Of a DNA stretch of 64,000 nucleotides, positions 37,899 through 49,862 are shown one piece after another. Source of the stretch: Drosophila miranda (lineage: Eukaryota > Arthropoda > Insecta > Diptera > Drosophilidae). Below the pieces are notes generated by a model that did not search any database, had not been told where the DNA came from, and saw nothing but the letters and a program-made list of their open reading frames with translations. The stretch covers positions 17,406,001 to 17,470,000 of the forward strand of contig NC_046673.1 in the NCBI RefSeq assembly GCF_003369915.1, written 5' to 3'. Numbering within the stretch: position 1 is the stretch's first letter; each line of letters begins with the position of its first letter. The position numbers and the translations under genes were made by a program.

Positions 37899-37972
37899 GC
37901 AGTCGTGGCCGAGCGGTCTGACTAGAAATCAGATTCCCTCTGGGAGCGTAGGTTCGAGTCCTACCGACTGCG
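37899..37972 (+). pseudogene. tRNA-Ser(AGA) copy with D-arm deletion
   Basis: This 74-nt relative of the tRNA-Ser(AGA) genes lost eight bases (TAAGGCGT) compared with the intact copies. The loss removes the 3' strand of the D stem, the end of the D loop and the first base of the anticodon stem. Acceptor stem, anticodon AGA (37924-37926), variable arm and T arm remain; the T loop has one A-to-G change that still fits the B box. Box A is shortened at its end, and a TTTTT stop follows at 37974-37978, so transcription may persist. A serine tRNA without a D arm is not expected to function in cytosolic translation, so it is called a pseudogene. An unusual functional RNA cannot be excluded. Confidence 0.88.
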
Positions 37973-37973
37973 T

Positions 37974-37978
37974 ATTTT
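37974..37978 (+). terminator. Pol III terminator of the D-arm-deleted tRNA copy
   Basis: A run of five T residues within a few bases of the 3' end. It would support a short transcript if the promoter still works. Confidence 0.55.
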
Positions 37979-38531
37979 TGTTTGTAAATATATATTCTTA
38001 TGAAATATTAAAAGCATTAAAATGCCTCCGCGCTGGCCATTTAATTAGCCGCAGGCCAGCGACGAGCAACATTGAACATCCTCATCCTCAATGGCCACGG
38101 TCTCAGGCAGTGGCAGTGGTAGTGGCAAGGGGCCGGGGGCAGGGGGCAGGTGAATGGGAACAAGATGAATTACCTTTTGCCACTGCACGTGAAACTGACA
38201 CGCCAAGGTGTGTGTGGCAGGAGGGATCTCTGGTAGACGGCAAAGCGGGACTTGAACTGAGTCAGAGACAGAGACTGATACTGGAACCCCTCTGAGGGTC
38301 CAGGCCATCATGCCACACATGGCTTTCAACACGTTTTTGGCCATTTCTTTGGCTGCCTTTAGCTGCAGGTTGCTGCGTGACGACTGCGACTGGGACGAAT
38401 GATGGCTTAATTCATTTGCTCGCCCAAAATGCATTTTTAATTTAATTTCATTTTGAACACTGAAAACCGAGAACCAAGAACAGAAAACAGTGGAGGCAGA
38501 AGGTAAGAAAAATAAATTGAATTATTTACTC

Positions 38532-38572
<41 letters not shown>

Positions 38573-39364
38573 GAGCATTAAAACGATGTTCAGGGCTCGA
38601 CAACGAAACCATTAAAATTACTTCCAATATAGACGGACGGATGGAGGCTTTCGATTTGGATTAAGTGGGGGGCCCTGTACCGCTCTACAGATCCCCTACA
38701 CTATCCTACATTCCATTTTAATTGCCGCCTCAATTATGATAAATAGAAGTTGCTCTTCTGGGGAGACTGAGGCTCTCACTCTCTATCTCTCTCTTTGCAT
38801 AATATTAGAAGCAACCTCTCCGGAGCGCGGATTATACGCAAATCGTGATTGTTGGGCCACAGCTAATTTTCATATTTTTTTCCCTTTACCAACGTCGTTT
38901 TTCGTTTTCATGCATTTAATTGGAGTCTGGTCCGAGTTTGAGTTGGAGAGTCTTTTAACCGACTGCGATTACATTCTAATTATGAAAAATTCTTAATAGC
39001 CAAATGATACAAGGCGGAATGAACAAGAAGAATGCTCAGACGGATGGTAAATTCTTCTGATGAGCCGCAAATTAGGTAGAAGCCATACACTCAGGGCCTT
39101 CTTCAGGGCCAACTTACGAATAACTGAAGAAAAGATCTTTCAATCTAATGGAAACTCTTATTTTTCCCTAGATTTCCTTTTGAGGACAACAACAATGCCT
39201 GCCTGAAGAACTTAATCCTTGGATGAACATCGAAGATCTTTCAAAGATTTCGGATTGGAACTCCAAGTGTTCGTTGTCTCAAATGTCACAAAAATTCTCC
39301 CAGATCCTCACATTCTCGGCTCCCACATTACCCCCAAAAACATTAGCTTTTAGGCTTTTAAGAA
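37979..39364. other. Gene-free stretch between tRNA copy and CH gene 2
   Basis: The stretch contains a G-rich patch (38127-38150), the AG tract at 38533 and nothing coding. Confidence 0.5.
38533..38570. repeat. (AG)19 dinucleotide tract
   Basis: A perfect 38-bp AG run. In Drosophila such tracts bind GAGA factor and CLAMP; binding here is inferred. Confidence 0.95.
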
Positions 39365-39365
39365 T

Positions 39366-39371
39366 TCAGTT
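39366..39371 (+). promoter_or_regulatory. Candidate initiator of CH gene 2
   Basis: TCAGTT fits the Drosophila initiator TCAKTY and would give a leader of about 39 nt before the ATG at 39407. It is followed at once by AAATTTTG, the reverse complement of CAAAATTT. The decayed copy at 62073 has TCAGTT at 62034 in the equivalent place. No TATA box is evident. Confidence 0.4.
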
Positions 39372-39406
39372 AAATTTTGTAGTTTTGTAAAATAGAGGAA
39401 AGGATA

Positions 39407-39805
39407 ATGTCACGCCTAACCAAATTGAACGATATGGAACACTTGATGCTGAACCACTGGCTGGATACGCACGACATCAAACTCGATTATCACACACGAA
39501 ATCAGTTTCGCGATGCCCTGGCCATTGCCAGAGTCTTCGAGAAGATCCATCCAGAAGTCGTTGATTTGCACAGCTACATACCCCGCACCAGTGTGGCCAT
39601 GATGATTGAGAACTGGAAGATATTCAATACGCGGGTCCTGACCAAACTCAATATTTGTATCTCACAAACGGATATGGAGAGGCTGGCCCTGGGCGCAGAG
39701 GGTGCCATTGAATCGCTTCTATATGATCTAATGGTCGCCGACTACAGCCTGATGAGGCGTTTCGATTCGGATAAATCTTTTAATCATTTCGATAATGTCG
39801 ACTAA
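39407..39805 (+). CDS. SPEF1-like CH-domain protein, copy 2 (intact)
   Basis: This intronless 132-codon frame is a CH-like domain protein of the SPEF1/CLAMP type, expected to bind microtubules. Landmarks sit at the same residue numbers as in copy 1: W18, F34-D36 (FRD), HPEVVDLHSY (from about 48), N69-W70 and KIFNTRVLTKLN. Of the three intact proteins it is the closest to textbook family sequence, keeping DLHSYIPRTS where family members have an HNYxPxxS-like stretch. It also shares an LGAEGAIE block with copy 3. The tail is acidic and polar (DSDKSFNHFDNVD), unlike the basic tail of copy 1. Start choice rests on the first ATG, a leader of plausible length and alignment with copy 1. No flanking gene forms an operon-like partner. 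The orthologue name is not known to me. Confidence 0.8.
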   Translation: MSRLTKLNDMEHLMLNHWLDTHDIKLDYHTRNQFRDALAIARVFEKIHPEVVDLHSYIPRTSVAMMIENWKIFNTRVLTKLNICISQTDMERLALGAEGAIESLLYDLMVADYSLMRRFDSDKSFNHFDNVD

Positions 39806-41877
39806 GTGATTTGCCAACTATTAATATTTACTACTGGAAACTATTATGCTTACAAACTATAAATTAATTAATGAATGTGTAAAAGATGATCGTACTGTTT
39901 AGCTATTCATTGAACGCAAATTTATATCTCTTGATAGAAGAATCCGGTATCTAAAGACAATTATTTTGTTTAATGTCCTTCCATATAACCTTTGGTATCT
40001 TTTCTACGAATATAAATATAGTTCGTCTTTGATATTTGAATATAAACATATACGTTTTTTTATATAAAAGCAATGCCTATAGTATCTCCTGCTAATTGTG
40101 TAATTCTTCGTCGCCACATTTTTTGCTTGGAAAAACCTTCCACAATCGACAAGAGTAGTCAGTCTTGTGCTTGTTTGCATATGGCCAAGAAATTGTTGTG
40201 GCCATTTATGAACTCAACGATTTCTATATGAACAACAGCCAACCAATTTCTATATATACATATACTTTATTTTTTTGGTCAGGTTGACGTGTTGTTGCCC
40301 AAATGCGCATATCAACCATCAAAATGCGCAACATTTCAACGTCTTCAACTTCGGTTTAAGCCACAGTTTGAGCCTCAGATTCAGATTCCGATTCAGCTTC
40401 AACATTCAGCTGCATCGTGGTCGTTCGGGCAGTGTGTCAGTTGGGGCTGCCAAGGATTTGAATATCGCAGCAGCATTTGTGTCATAGAGAATGAAATGAT
40501 TTTTTGGTTTGCGTTTGCATTTGCCTTTTTGCTTGCCCCGCGAATGGGGCAACTTGAATGTTGCCGCAACATGTTGCCGAACGTTTGCCTGCCGCGCGGC
40601 GATCGCTTGTCAAATGTTTTGTCAGTCGCTAGCTCTCAACCACAAGGCACAAGGAACAGAAGTCTGGATACTCTAGCATCAAAAGCAGGTCAAACTTATA
40701 TAGATTTTCGTATTAACAAAGGCCTTTCTTAGCTTACAGAAGCTTGTTGGTGAAAAGTTGTTGAAACATTTGTTTGAGGGCATTGTGGTTCGGACATCCC
40801 CACGATCATTTCCAACAAGCATAGGATAGGGTATGCACGACTATTGCCAATTGCACCATTTGACAGGCAGACAAAAAACTGGAGAATTTGGACAATGGAG
40901 AGACGATGACAAAAACAGCAGCACACGGCAACAGACAGCGGACATTGGCAATGCGGACAACGCTGTGCGTGCCTCCTGACCAAGACTCCAAAATACTCCA
41001 ACTCCTCTCTCAGCGAGTACGTATCGTATGCTGTGCTGAGTTGGGTTTAATTGAATGAATGTCAATTTGCAAACGCACAAAGTGCGTTGCACAATCGCCA
41101 CAACAACAGCAGAGAATAGCAGCAAGGAAACAATTGTTGTAATAGCAAAAATATCAACAACAACAAGGAGTAGTACAACAACAGCAAAGGAAGTAACAGA
41201 AAATAGCAACAAAAATTATAAGTGCGATTTTTTTTCAAATAGGAATAGGAGCAATACGATTTTGAAAATTTCAACCACAATTGATTACATTTTTTCAACA
41301 ACAGCAATAGTTTTATTACAATTTTAGAAAATATCAATTTAGAAAATAATTTCGCGACAAAACACAAATGTGTTATTATTAGCTTTTAAATATTTGGGTT
41401 CGGTGGACCTTTCTTTACCGACACCAACAATAACATTAAAAACCTCAACAAACAAAAACCACGATCACCAACGATCTCCACCGAGAACAACAACAATAAA
41501 CGAGGCGACGCGACGTTCGGCGGACTCCAAATAAATTTCAACCAAATTGCGAACGTCAGCGACGCTACTTATCAGCGGCATTTATCAGTGGGCTGGCTGC
41601 TGCTTGCCCCACTCTCTGTGTGCCCCATTCTGTGCCTCACTTACTCGAATGTGCATGCGTGTGCCTGCACTGTAAAGGCCGTATAGGCTGCATGCTTTAT
41701 CGCAATATTTAATTGGCAAAATATGCGTCTAAACGCACATAAATTGCATTGCTAACGCGTTTGTTGCGTCTGCCTGAGTCCCTGCCTCACCTGCCTCACT
41801 CTCTTTGCATCTCTTTGCTTGTCAGACATCATCTTCTTCCTCTGCTTCTCCTGTGGCCACCGCACGCCAATTACCCT

Positions 41878-41898
41878 CAGCAGCAGCAGCAGCAGCAG
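41878..41898. repeat. (CAG)7 tract
   Basis: Seven perfect CAG units. Confidence 0.9.
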
Positions 41899-42200
41899 AG
41901 GCAAGATCCACACGCAATGTCAAGGCATTTCACTCAACTGTTGTTGCAGTTGCAAGTACCCTGTAATCGCGGAGAGAACAAGGATATATGGCATTCAAGG
42001 AATGACAGAGGGAGCTGTTTCATTTCGATAAAGAACCCCAATCGGATGCTTACGATTCATTTTATTAAATCATCAGTCTTCATTGCCCTGACTGACTTCA
42101 TGGCCTGTAGGCGTAATATACTTACGTTTCAAAAGACTAAATTTAGCTTTAATTAGAAGGTCAGGGTATCCTCAACTTCGTATATCGAATATTCCTATTT

Positions 42201-42215
42201 CTGCTGCTGCTGCTG
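42201..42215. repeat. (CTG)5 tract
   Basis: Five perfect CTG units, followed by further CTG-rich sequence near 42.23-42.27 kb. Confidence 0.8.
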
Positions 42216-43180
42216 TTTTTGTCGTTGTTGCTGCTGCTTCTGTTATTTGCTGCATCTGCTGCTGCTGCGGCAATTGCTGTGCGGTTTGTACATGGACATC
42301 ACATCGGTTTGTATTGCCCCCGAAGATGGAGAGAATATGGTGGCGTTGAGGCTGGAGAATTGCTAACCTGCCGCAAAATGTCACTATTCTACTAAGACAC
42401 GATTCCAAGCCTACGTTTACACTGACAGAACCAGAGAGTGGCCAGCATCTGGGAGTGAACTAAAGCGACGATCCGAACTAGTGTTGGCTAAGGATTTAAG
42501 TCTTTTTTAAATTTAATTTTAAATCTTATAAAGCACTTTGAAGAAGGCCAACGTCTTTAGTATTTGGTGATGGGAAAGCTAAACTCAGGAACTAACTGAA
42601 TGCCCTTTGCTGGAAGTGAGGTCTAAATGTCCCCCAGGGGGACACCCTTTGTGGGACAGTGTAAACGTGGCTTAAGCCATTTACCATTTGAAGAGGATTC
42701 GCAGTCTTCTTCGTTTGGTTTCGGCTCCGGCTCCGGCTTTGGCTTTGGCCTTTGCGGCTTTTGGGGGCTTGTTAAATTGTCGCAAAGTTATGAGTCGAAG
42801 AGGAAACGACTTTTGTGGTCAAACTCCAATCGATGGGAGTCCCTCGCTCTTTCTCTCTGGGGGAGTACGGGAAGGCAGTCGATAGATTGACAAGTGCCTC
42901 GGAGTGACTGGTTAAATATGTTGGCCAGCTTGAAGCTCACTTGAGGAATGACTTTAACAGTTGCATAACCTTGAAAATGTTGCAAATATTCTTATGTACA
43001 AAGAGAGATACGAGTATATAGAGTGTGTGTGAGAGGGAAGAGGAAGCTCCGTCTCCGGCATAATAATTGAACTTGTCCCGAAAAACTTTTACTAGCACAA
43101 CGACCTTCGGTTAAAGTTGTCGAAAACCTTTCCAACCAACATCTCTCTCATCCCATCTCTATCTCACTTTTGCTCACTTT

Positions 43181-43239
43181 TGTGTGTGTTTCTGTGTGTG
43201 TGTGTGTGTGTGTGTGTGAGTGTGTGTGGGTGTGTGTGC
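43181..43239. repeat. (GT)n imperfect tract
   Basis: Almost 60 bp of GT with a few T, A and G interruptions. Confidence 0.9.
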
Positions 43240-43352
43240 TTGGGAAAACTTTGTCTTAAAGTTCAAACTGGAGCAAAAACTATTTGCCCCAAATGCGGTG
43301 GCCACAATGCATTCCAAGCTTCTCTACTCTCTATATCTATGTGTATCTGGAT

Positions 43353-43354
43353 AC

Positions 43355-43397
<43 letters not shown>
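43353..43397. repeat. (AT)n tract
   Basis: Alternating AT preceded by ATAC units. Confidence 0.85.
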
Positions 43398-43679
43398 GTA
43401 TATATGGCGTACAGTCCGGGGTTACCATATACCCGTAAAGCATGCTCTGCGTGGCGCGTCTCCAGTCTAGAGTCTCAGTGTGTATATAACTCTTTTTTAT
43501 TTGAATGCCAGCGCATTGCCAGACATCGCACTGTGGTGCAGAAGCACTTTGTAAAGCAATGAAAATGTATATTGATTCGATTCTTAGTGATCTATCGGGA
43601 AAGATCTGGTTAAAGATCTCTGAACACTTTTCAGCACAAATAATGCCAGTGGAAAGTTCGTTTGGATATTGATACAAAT

Positions 43680-44160
43680 TTGTGTAAATAAAACCTAAAC
43701 CTATATATATTTTAAGCTCTTATAAATTTTAAAAAACATTGTTAAATATTCCATTTGGCCTTTTTTCTTAGCAATATAAAAATTTAAACTATTTCCATGG
43801 CACTTTTGAATGGAAATTTAAAACCAGAAAAACAAGCCTTGAAAATTGAATAGATATCACGTAGATTTAAAAATTATTACCATACCATTCCGAGAGTCGA
43901 AACTGTGAAAAGAAAGGGTCTTCACTTATATTTGACTATAAAAAAATAAAAATATTTTATTTATTATATTATTATATTATTATATTATTATATTATTATA
44001 TTTGTTTATATAAAATAAATATATTTCATATTCAAATTAAATATATAGATGAAATATGCGTCGCCTTAAAAAGAAATTGCAATACATTTAAATTTAAATC
44101 AAAGTGAATTCCATTTTATTTCACTATGTTTTTATCTAAAAATCGATTAAAATCCCAAGC
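43680..44160. other. AT-rich block
   Basis: A+T-rich DNA without coding signal. It contains an 8-bp tandem repeat (listed next). Confidence 0.55.
43965..44000. repeat. (TATATTAT)4.5 octamer repeat
   Basis: Perfect tandem octamers of pure A/T. Confidence 0.9.
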
Positions 44161-47100
44161 CTCGAGTACTTTCTGTTTTGGTGCTCAATGGACTTTGAAC
44201 CACTGTGCGACAACGACGTCGCAGCTGTTTTCGCGAGCAACTTGAGCAACGTCCTTGGCCATTCTACTGCTCGCACTTAAGCCTTTCTCCAGCCACCAGC
44301 TCAGCCCACATTCCCTCCCATTCCCACTCCCATTTCCGCACCCGTGCCCCCTTACCGACCCCTTCCCTTACCCCTTTCTTTCTACATAGACCCCCTGCTG
44401 TTGTTGTTGCTTTTGTTGGTGGCGTTGTCTGGCGTTGTCTGCAAAGTTTTCCATATTTTTAGTGCCAGCAGAGGAAGGAGGATGGGAGAGGGAGAGAGCG
44501 GGTGGGTGGGATGGTGGCAGCAAGCGGTGCAGAGAGAGAGACAGACATTTAGAGTTTTCCAGTTTCCCACTTTGCAATAAGTTTCAAACTTAAATAAGGA
44601 TAATAAAATGCTGTCGACTGCACTTTTGCCCCCCTCTCCCCACTCTTTCTCTCTCTACCTCAGTATCCTGGGAAGCTCTCTCTTGCTCTCTCTTTCTCTG
44701 TGTATGTGTGTGTCTCATTTGTTCGCTCAGAACCCAGACTTAGGTACCTATACCCCATCTCGTTTTCCTCCCGTCTGACGTCCTTGGGTTCTGTCTGCTC
44801 GCTGTCTGCTGCTGCTGCTGCCGCTGCAACAACAACTGAAAGAAGAACAACGACTTTGCCTGCAACCTTGCCATGCCACACCCCCCAGCCCACTCCCCAA
44901 CCCCAACCCCACCCCTTCTGAAGCATGATTCACTCTTGAACAACTTTTTAACATAATGAAATCAAATAAAATGTAGGTAGAAGCTGCAAGCGGATGCAGC
45001 TAAAACTCGGAGCTCGGCGACACCCCGTACATACATACATTTTAATGTATCTGTGAGTGTGAGTGTGTTTCTGAGTGTGTGTGTGTGAGGGAATAATAAA
45101 ATATATATGTATTCCACTTGTCTGCGGTTTCGCTGCTCGTTTCCTCTTCCGCCACTGGCATCCCACTCTGTGGAACACTTTCGCTTTCAGCCAAGAGCTG
45201 CGAAAGAATGCAGCCGCAGATACTCGTGTGCACAGATTGAGATATATGTTCTGAGCAGCTAATGAGCCGCATGAATGCATATTATATATTGTCTATTCCG
45301 TATTGATCAGCTAATTTCTGTTGGAATTTGATCAACTTTTTCGTTGCTCAAAGTTGTGTCTTCATTACTGTATCTGTATCTTTTGAGTGATTCTTGTTAA
45401 AGACTCTTATCTACATGAAGATAATCAGTATCAAAGATACATTAAATTTAAGGATCAAGCAATAGTTTTACATCAAAGCTTCTGAAAACAATATTAATTA
45501 TCAGATTTGCTGGGATTTACCGATGCTTTTCGTAGCTCGTACGTATATGTGAATCTTCTGTGGCTGTCCTTTAGGGGAAGTATATCTTCATGGGATTCAA
45601 CAAAGTTGAACTCTATTTGGGGCTTACAAAATTATAAAAGATACTAAGATACTATACTTGAGAAGCAAGAATCTATTTTAGAGGAGAGGAAGGAGTCTAT
45701 GAGGCAACATTTTTCAACAAAGCTCAAAGGTTATCTTGAGTGGACATCTCCTGTGTCTGTATTCTCTGATTCTAAGAAATTGTGCTGGGATTGTAACTGT
45801 ATCTAACTATTTTTTATAATATTTGTATTTTGTAAAGCTGCATTATCTAATGTCCTTTTCAGTCCTTTTAAGATTTTCCAAGCCATATTTAGAACTGACA
45901 TTTGGCTTGACTGGAATTTGAGATACTTTTCTTAGCCCAAGGTTACTTATAATGATTGATTATTTTGATAAATCCTTCAGTTTGTGTCTGTTCTGTATCC
46001 TCTAGAAATACAATATTTTTGCCCAGCTTAACCCATATACTCGTATTATATTTTGTGACATTTCTTCAGGGTAAAGTGAATAAATTCTGCATCCATTCCT
46101 TGGCTTACATCTTAACTCGTTGCCTTCAAAAGTTATCAGCTTTGAAGTATATTTATTTCTGTAACAAATATGCAATCTTTCACGAATGGTTGCCCATAGT
46201 TGAAACCATTTAGATCGACTCTGGCTTGGGCTTGCACAGGAAAAAGTCCTGTGTATTTGCATCTTTGTGGAGTTAAGCTTAAGAAAATATTTGTCAGATA
46301 CTTAAGCGTTGGAAGTTGCTGGAACTCTAGAATTTTCTTTTGAAGCTGCTGCTGCAGATACTTTTGAATCTATTTATTGTACATTGTTGCATCAGTTTCA
46401 TTGTGAATTTCTCTCTTGTAGGTTTTCCCCGCTAGAAGTATATCTCAAGAAATTTTTTAGTTATTCCTTTAATGGCTATAAATTCATCTGCTATTGCTTA
46501 GCCACAATGGTGTTATTTGAAATCGTTTCCCTGGGCTCCTGAGAAGCTCTTTTGCATGATTGTACATTTCAAGAGCTTTAATATATTTTCCCCTATCCCG
46601 CCTTGGTGCCCCTTAAAATGATTAGCAAAATCACAAGGACGAGGACGAAATGAGAATCGATGGACGGATGTTTTTGTTATTTGAACACAAAAGTTGGATG
46701 CTGTCCATCAGGGACTATATATACGTATATATATCTCTCCATTTGCGAGTATGTGTGTATGTATGAACATCCTTTTCGCCATCGCTTGTCCTTCTGGCTC
46801 TGACTCCAATTGAGCCCCAAAACAAAAGGGACGCTGCTCTCGGGCCAGACCGATTCCTTCCTTCTTTCCTTTTTTTTTGTTCCAGACAACAATTTAAATA
46901 TTTTCTAACCAAACTGCAAATCAGTGGAACGTAGAAGGGAGCCGGGGCAAGTAATGACCCAACTGCGAGGCTGTTCATTTTGGCAAACAGCCTCTAGCAC
47001 GCCTCGGACTCCTGTCACCACTTGGGATGCGACACAATGACAATTGCAGTGCAACTGCTACATTTGCTCAGCTCCACCTCCACCTCCACCGCCCCAGACA

Positions 47101-47338
47101 TGCCACCAGTGTTCCTCCAAGCCCCACCCCTCCGTTGACAGTCTCATTTGTGGGCTGCCTCTTCTAATGAGCCCGACTGAATACCGAATCGTTTCAACCA
47201 AATTGTAGGCCAGCAAACCAAAGTTTCAAAGGCTGGAAATGTTGGAAATGTGTGTGTCACTATTTCCCTTCGATGAGAGGCCCCTCATATCGTCTGCTGC
47301 CTCTGATGCTTCAAGATATCTTCAAGTATGGCTCCAGA
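44161..47338. other. Gene-free stretch
   Basis: No exon is recognised. The sequence is C/T-rich near 44.3-44.9 kb and has a GT tract at 45051-45088. The segment 45.3-46.6 kb is unique-looking but frame-broken. Confidence 0.5.
45051..45088. repeat. (GT)n imperfect tract
   Basis: GT and GAGT units, interrupted. Confidence 0.8.
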
Positions 47339-47480
47339 TGCACTCCTCGCAGTACATAGGAATCTAGTGGAGAGCCTGCACCAGTCGATGATGCAGAATA
47401 GCTCTGAATATTGGCCTTTCCGATATGCAATTGATCAACTTCTCTTTTGTATAATGTACAGCGAGAACGAACGCCTCTGA
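47339..47480 (+). pseudogene. Decayed CH-domain copy related to copy 3
   Basis: Four collinear blocks match CH gene 3 (49863-50210): a CATAGGAATCT(A/T)GTGGA block, a GCCTGCACCAG...GATGATGCAGAATAGCT block, a TGAATAT..GGCCT.TCCGATATG block, and a final stretch matching its CAATTGAACAACTTCTCTTCTGC-like end through GTACAGCG to a stop at 47478-47480. The sequence between the blocks is deleted, removing much of the domain core and breaking the frame. The N-terminal quarter is absent or unrecognisable. The copy lies about 2.4 kb left of gene 3, on the same strand, so it is probably a direct duplicate that decayed. No product is expected. Confidence 0.85.
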
Positions 47481-49127
47481 GTTGAGGGTTTTGTCCATTC
47501 GAAATAATAATTTACGAGTGGGAATTACTAGAAGGAATTGGGTCATTTCTAGGGAGCCTGTTCGACGCTCTTCCTAGAATTAGCCTCGTGCAATCCTGGG
47601 GATTGGGAAATATATTCGAATTCTCCTTCTTTTTTTGTGTGTTTGCTTCCGTTTGGGTGCGTCTTGTTTTAAGCTTGACTTGTCCGTCCTTTACCAGACC
47701 CACTGCCTGACCCCTGACCTCTTCTTGTCCTTCCTCCCTCCCCCCTGCTGCACAGGACAGCTCATCCTGCGCTTCATTTCGTGCGCTGTCGTCCATCAGT
47801 GAAATAAAAATGTCACTCCCATTGCAATCCATCACGCGACAAATGTCTCTCGTCCCTGGACCCTGCTTCTGCTTCTGCTCCTGCTCCTTCTATCGTTCTA
47901 TCTCTCACTATGTTTCTCTCGTTCTCTCTCTCGCTATCTCTTTCCGAAGTCCTAGTGTGTGTTTTTTGGGCGTAAATGTGCCGAAAAAAGGAGCTGTAGG
48001 ACTCCTGAAGGATTTGCGGATGAGCGGGAGGAGGCGGAGGCGGCCCAAAGCCAAAGCCAAGCCCAACGAATGACGTGACATGGCAAAAACTTTTAGTTTT
48101 CCTCACAACACGCAGTGGGCGGCAAGAGGCGTGGCACATGTGTGTGTCTGTGTGTGTATTTGCAACGCTGCATTGTTGTTTTTTTTTTTATTTTTCCCTT
48201 TAGTTTTTCCCTTCATTTTTTTTTGTCTGCTATTTTTATGTGCCTTAGTCGGAGTTTGTCTTTCGCTCTCTGGCTGGAGATTGCATCCAAAATTTATGCT
48301 GTGCGGGGGAGGAGAAGCAGGAAGCAGGGAGGAGTGAGGAGCGAGGAGGGAGGAGGGTGAACGGGCCTTGGCCAAAATGGCCGCTCGAGTCGATTATTTA
48401 TAAGCACTGACAGCGTCGCGTCAACTTGATGATAAACTATGTTTGCCGCGGCGCCCTAATTGAAAATAATGTTAGTCTTCCCCGCCACCAGAAAACCACC
48501 CACCCTTCCACCCCTTCCTATCCGATGGCCAGGTTTTGTCCATCCTCCAAAATGGAAGGGAAAAAGTTTCCCAGCAGCCAAAAACTGTAGGCGCACTGGA
48601 CGTATACGCAATGTCACGTAGGCGAACGGTGTGCATCACTCCGCCCCCCCCCCAGAAAAAAAAGAGAGACAGACAGAGCATGGGTGGAGGGTGAAGAGTC
48701 GAAAGTGGCTCAGGGCGGGTGGGTTCTGGGGGGTGGCTCTACAAAAAATGGCGCAGCCCCCGAAAAATTGCAATCAACTGCAAAATTGCCGACGTAAACG
48801 ATGGCCAAAAAAAGAGAACAAAAAAAGCATTTTATATAGGAGAAAAAGAGTAGAAGAGGTGGGGGGCAGAGGGCAGGCAGGCACGGAAAATGGCAAAGAC
48901 TGAGGAAAGTAAAACGAAAGGAGAGGTCGCTAAGGAGAACTGCAGCCAGCAGCTGCCAGGACACGTACAACGACGCGTCGGAGACGCTGACGCTGATGGA
49001 GTCAGGAGCCAAAAACGATGTTTGCCACCCACTCTACCCAGGGACAAGTCTTCCACCTCATCCTCCATCTCCACCCTACGTTTTTACTTCCTTTTCAGCC
49101 TTTTCCGCCTTTTCCCTTTCCGTTTTT

Positions 49128-49168
<41 letters not shown>

Positions 49169-49840
49169 TGTTTTTTGCGCCAACCTCGTCGTAAAAACAA
49201 ACTGAACTGAAAAGCAGCCCAAGGAAGCAGCAACCGAAAAGAGCCCCAAAAGCGGCTCCAGCTGCAGCAGCACCGTGGAGCCGACATCTCCGGGGAAAAT
49301 GGATCGGAGGGGTGGGTGTGTGTATATAGAAGAGAGCGGAAGACTGTCGTGAAGGAGCAGGCCCAAGCAGCTCAAGCAAAAGGCCAAGGAAACGAGCAAA
49401 TCAAGTGGCAGAAATGGCGACTAGATGTATGCCCTAGAAATAGAGCAAAGAAGTGACAAGGATTTATGGAAATGCAATTTTTAGATGTTTAACGGAACTA
49501 TGGAAATAACGAGATATAAAGTGGAAATCATTAAAGAGAGAAGAAAAGAATGGATAAGAATGGAAGCATGAAAAAATCGATAGAAAAATATCAAAAAATT
49601 TAAAAATGACAAAGATCAAAATACGGAAGATCGGAGAGAATAACGGCCAAGAAATCGAATGGATAGAATGTGAGCACAAAACCATGTGAGCTTACCAAAA
49701 AGAAAAGAATGAATTTTTATTGAATGAAAGCACAAAGAATGAAAAAGGAAGATTTTCATCAATATGCTTTTTCTTGTTTTCTCACTTGCTTCGACACACA
49801 ATTTGTCAGATAAAAAAATCGAAAATTTTTTAAGTATTTG
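47481..49840. other. Gene-free stretch
   Basis: No exon is recognised. A poly-T run lies near 48.18 kb, A/G-rich DNA at 48.8-48.9 kb and the GT tract at 49131. The last 400 bp before CH gene 3 is A/G-rich. Confidence 0.5.
49131..49164. repeat. (GT)17 tract
   Basis: A perfect 34-bp GT run. Confidence 0.95.
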
Positions 49841-49848
49841 CCAAATTT
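49841..49848 (+). promoter_or_regulatory. CNAAATTT-type motif before CH gene 3
   Basis: CCAAATTT lies 14 nt upstream of the ATG. It shares the AAATTT core of the TCE-like element before gene 1. A+T-rich context makes chance possible. Confidence 0.25.
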
Positions 49849-49862
49849 GAATTTGCTGAGAA

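Larger units (their letters stand above)
39806..43679. other. Gene-free stretch
   Basis: No exon is recognised. CAG and CTG runs lie at 41878 and 42201, and GT and AT runs at 43181 and 43353. A/C-rich DNA at 41.06-41.56 kb could be untranslated exon or regulatory sequence but has no proof. Confidence 0.5.
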
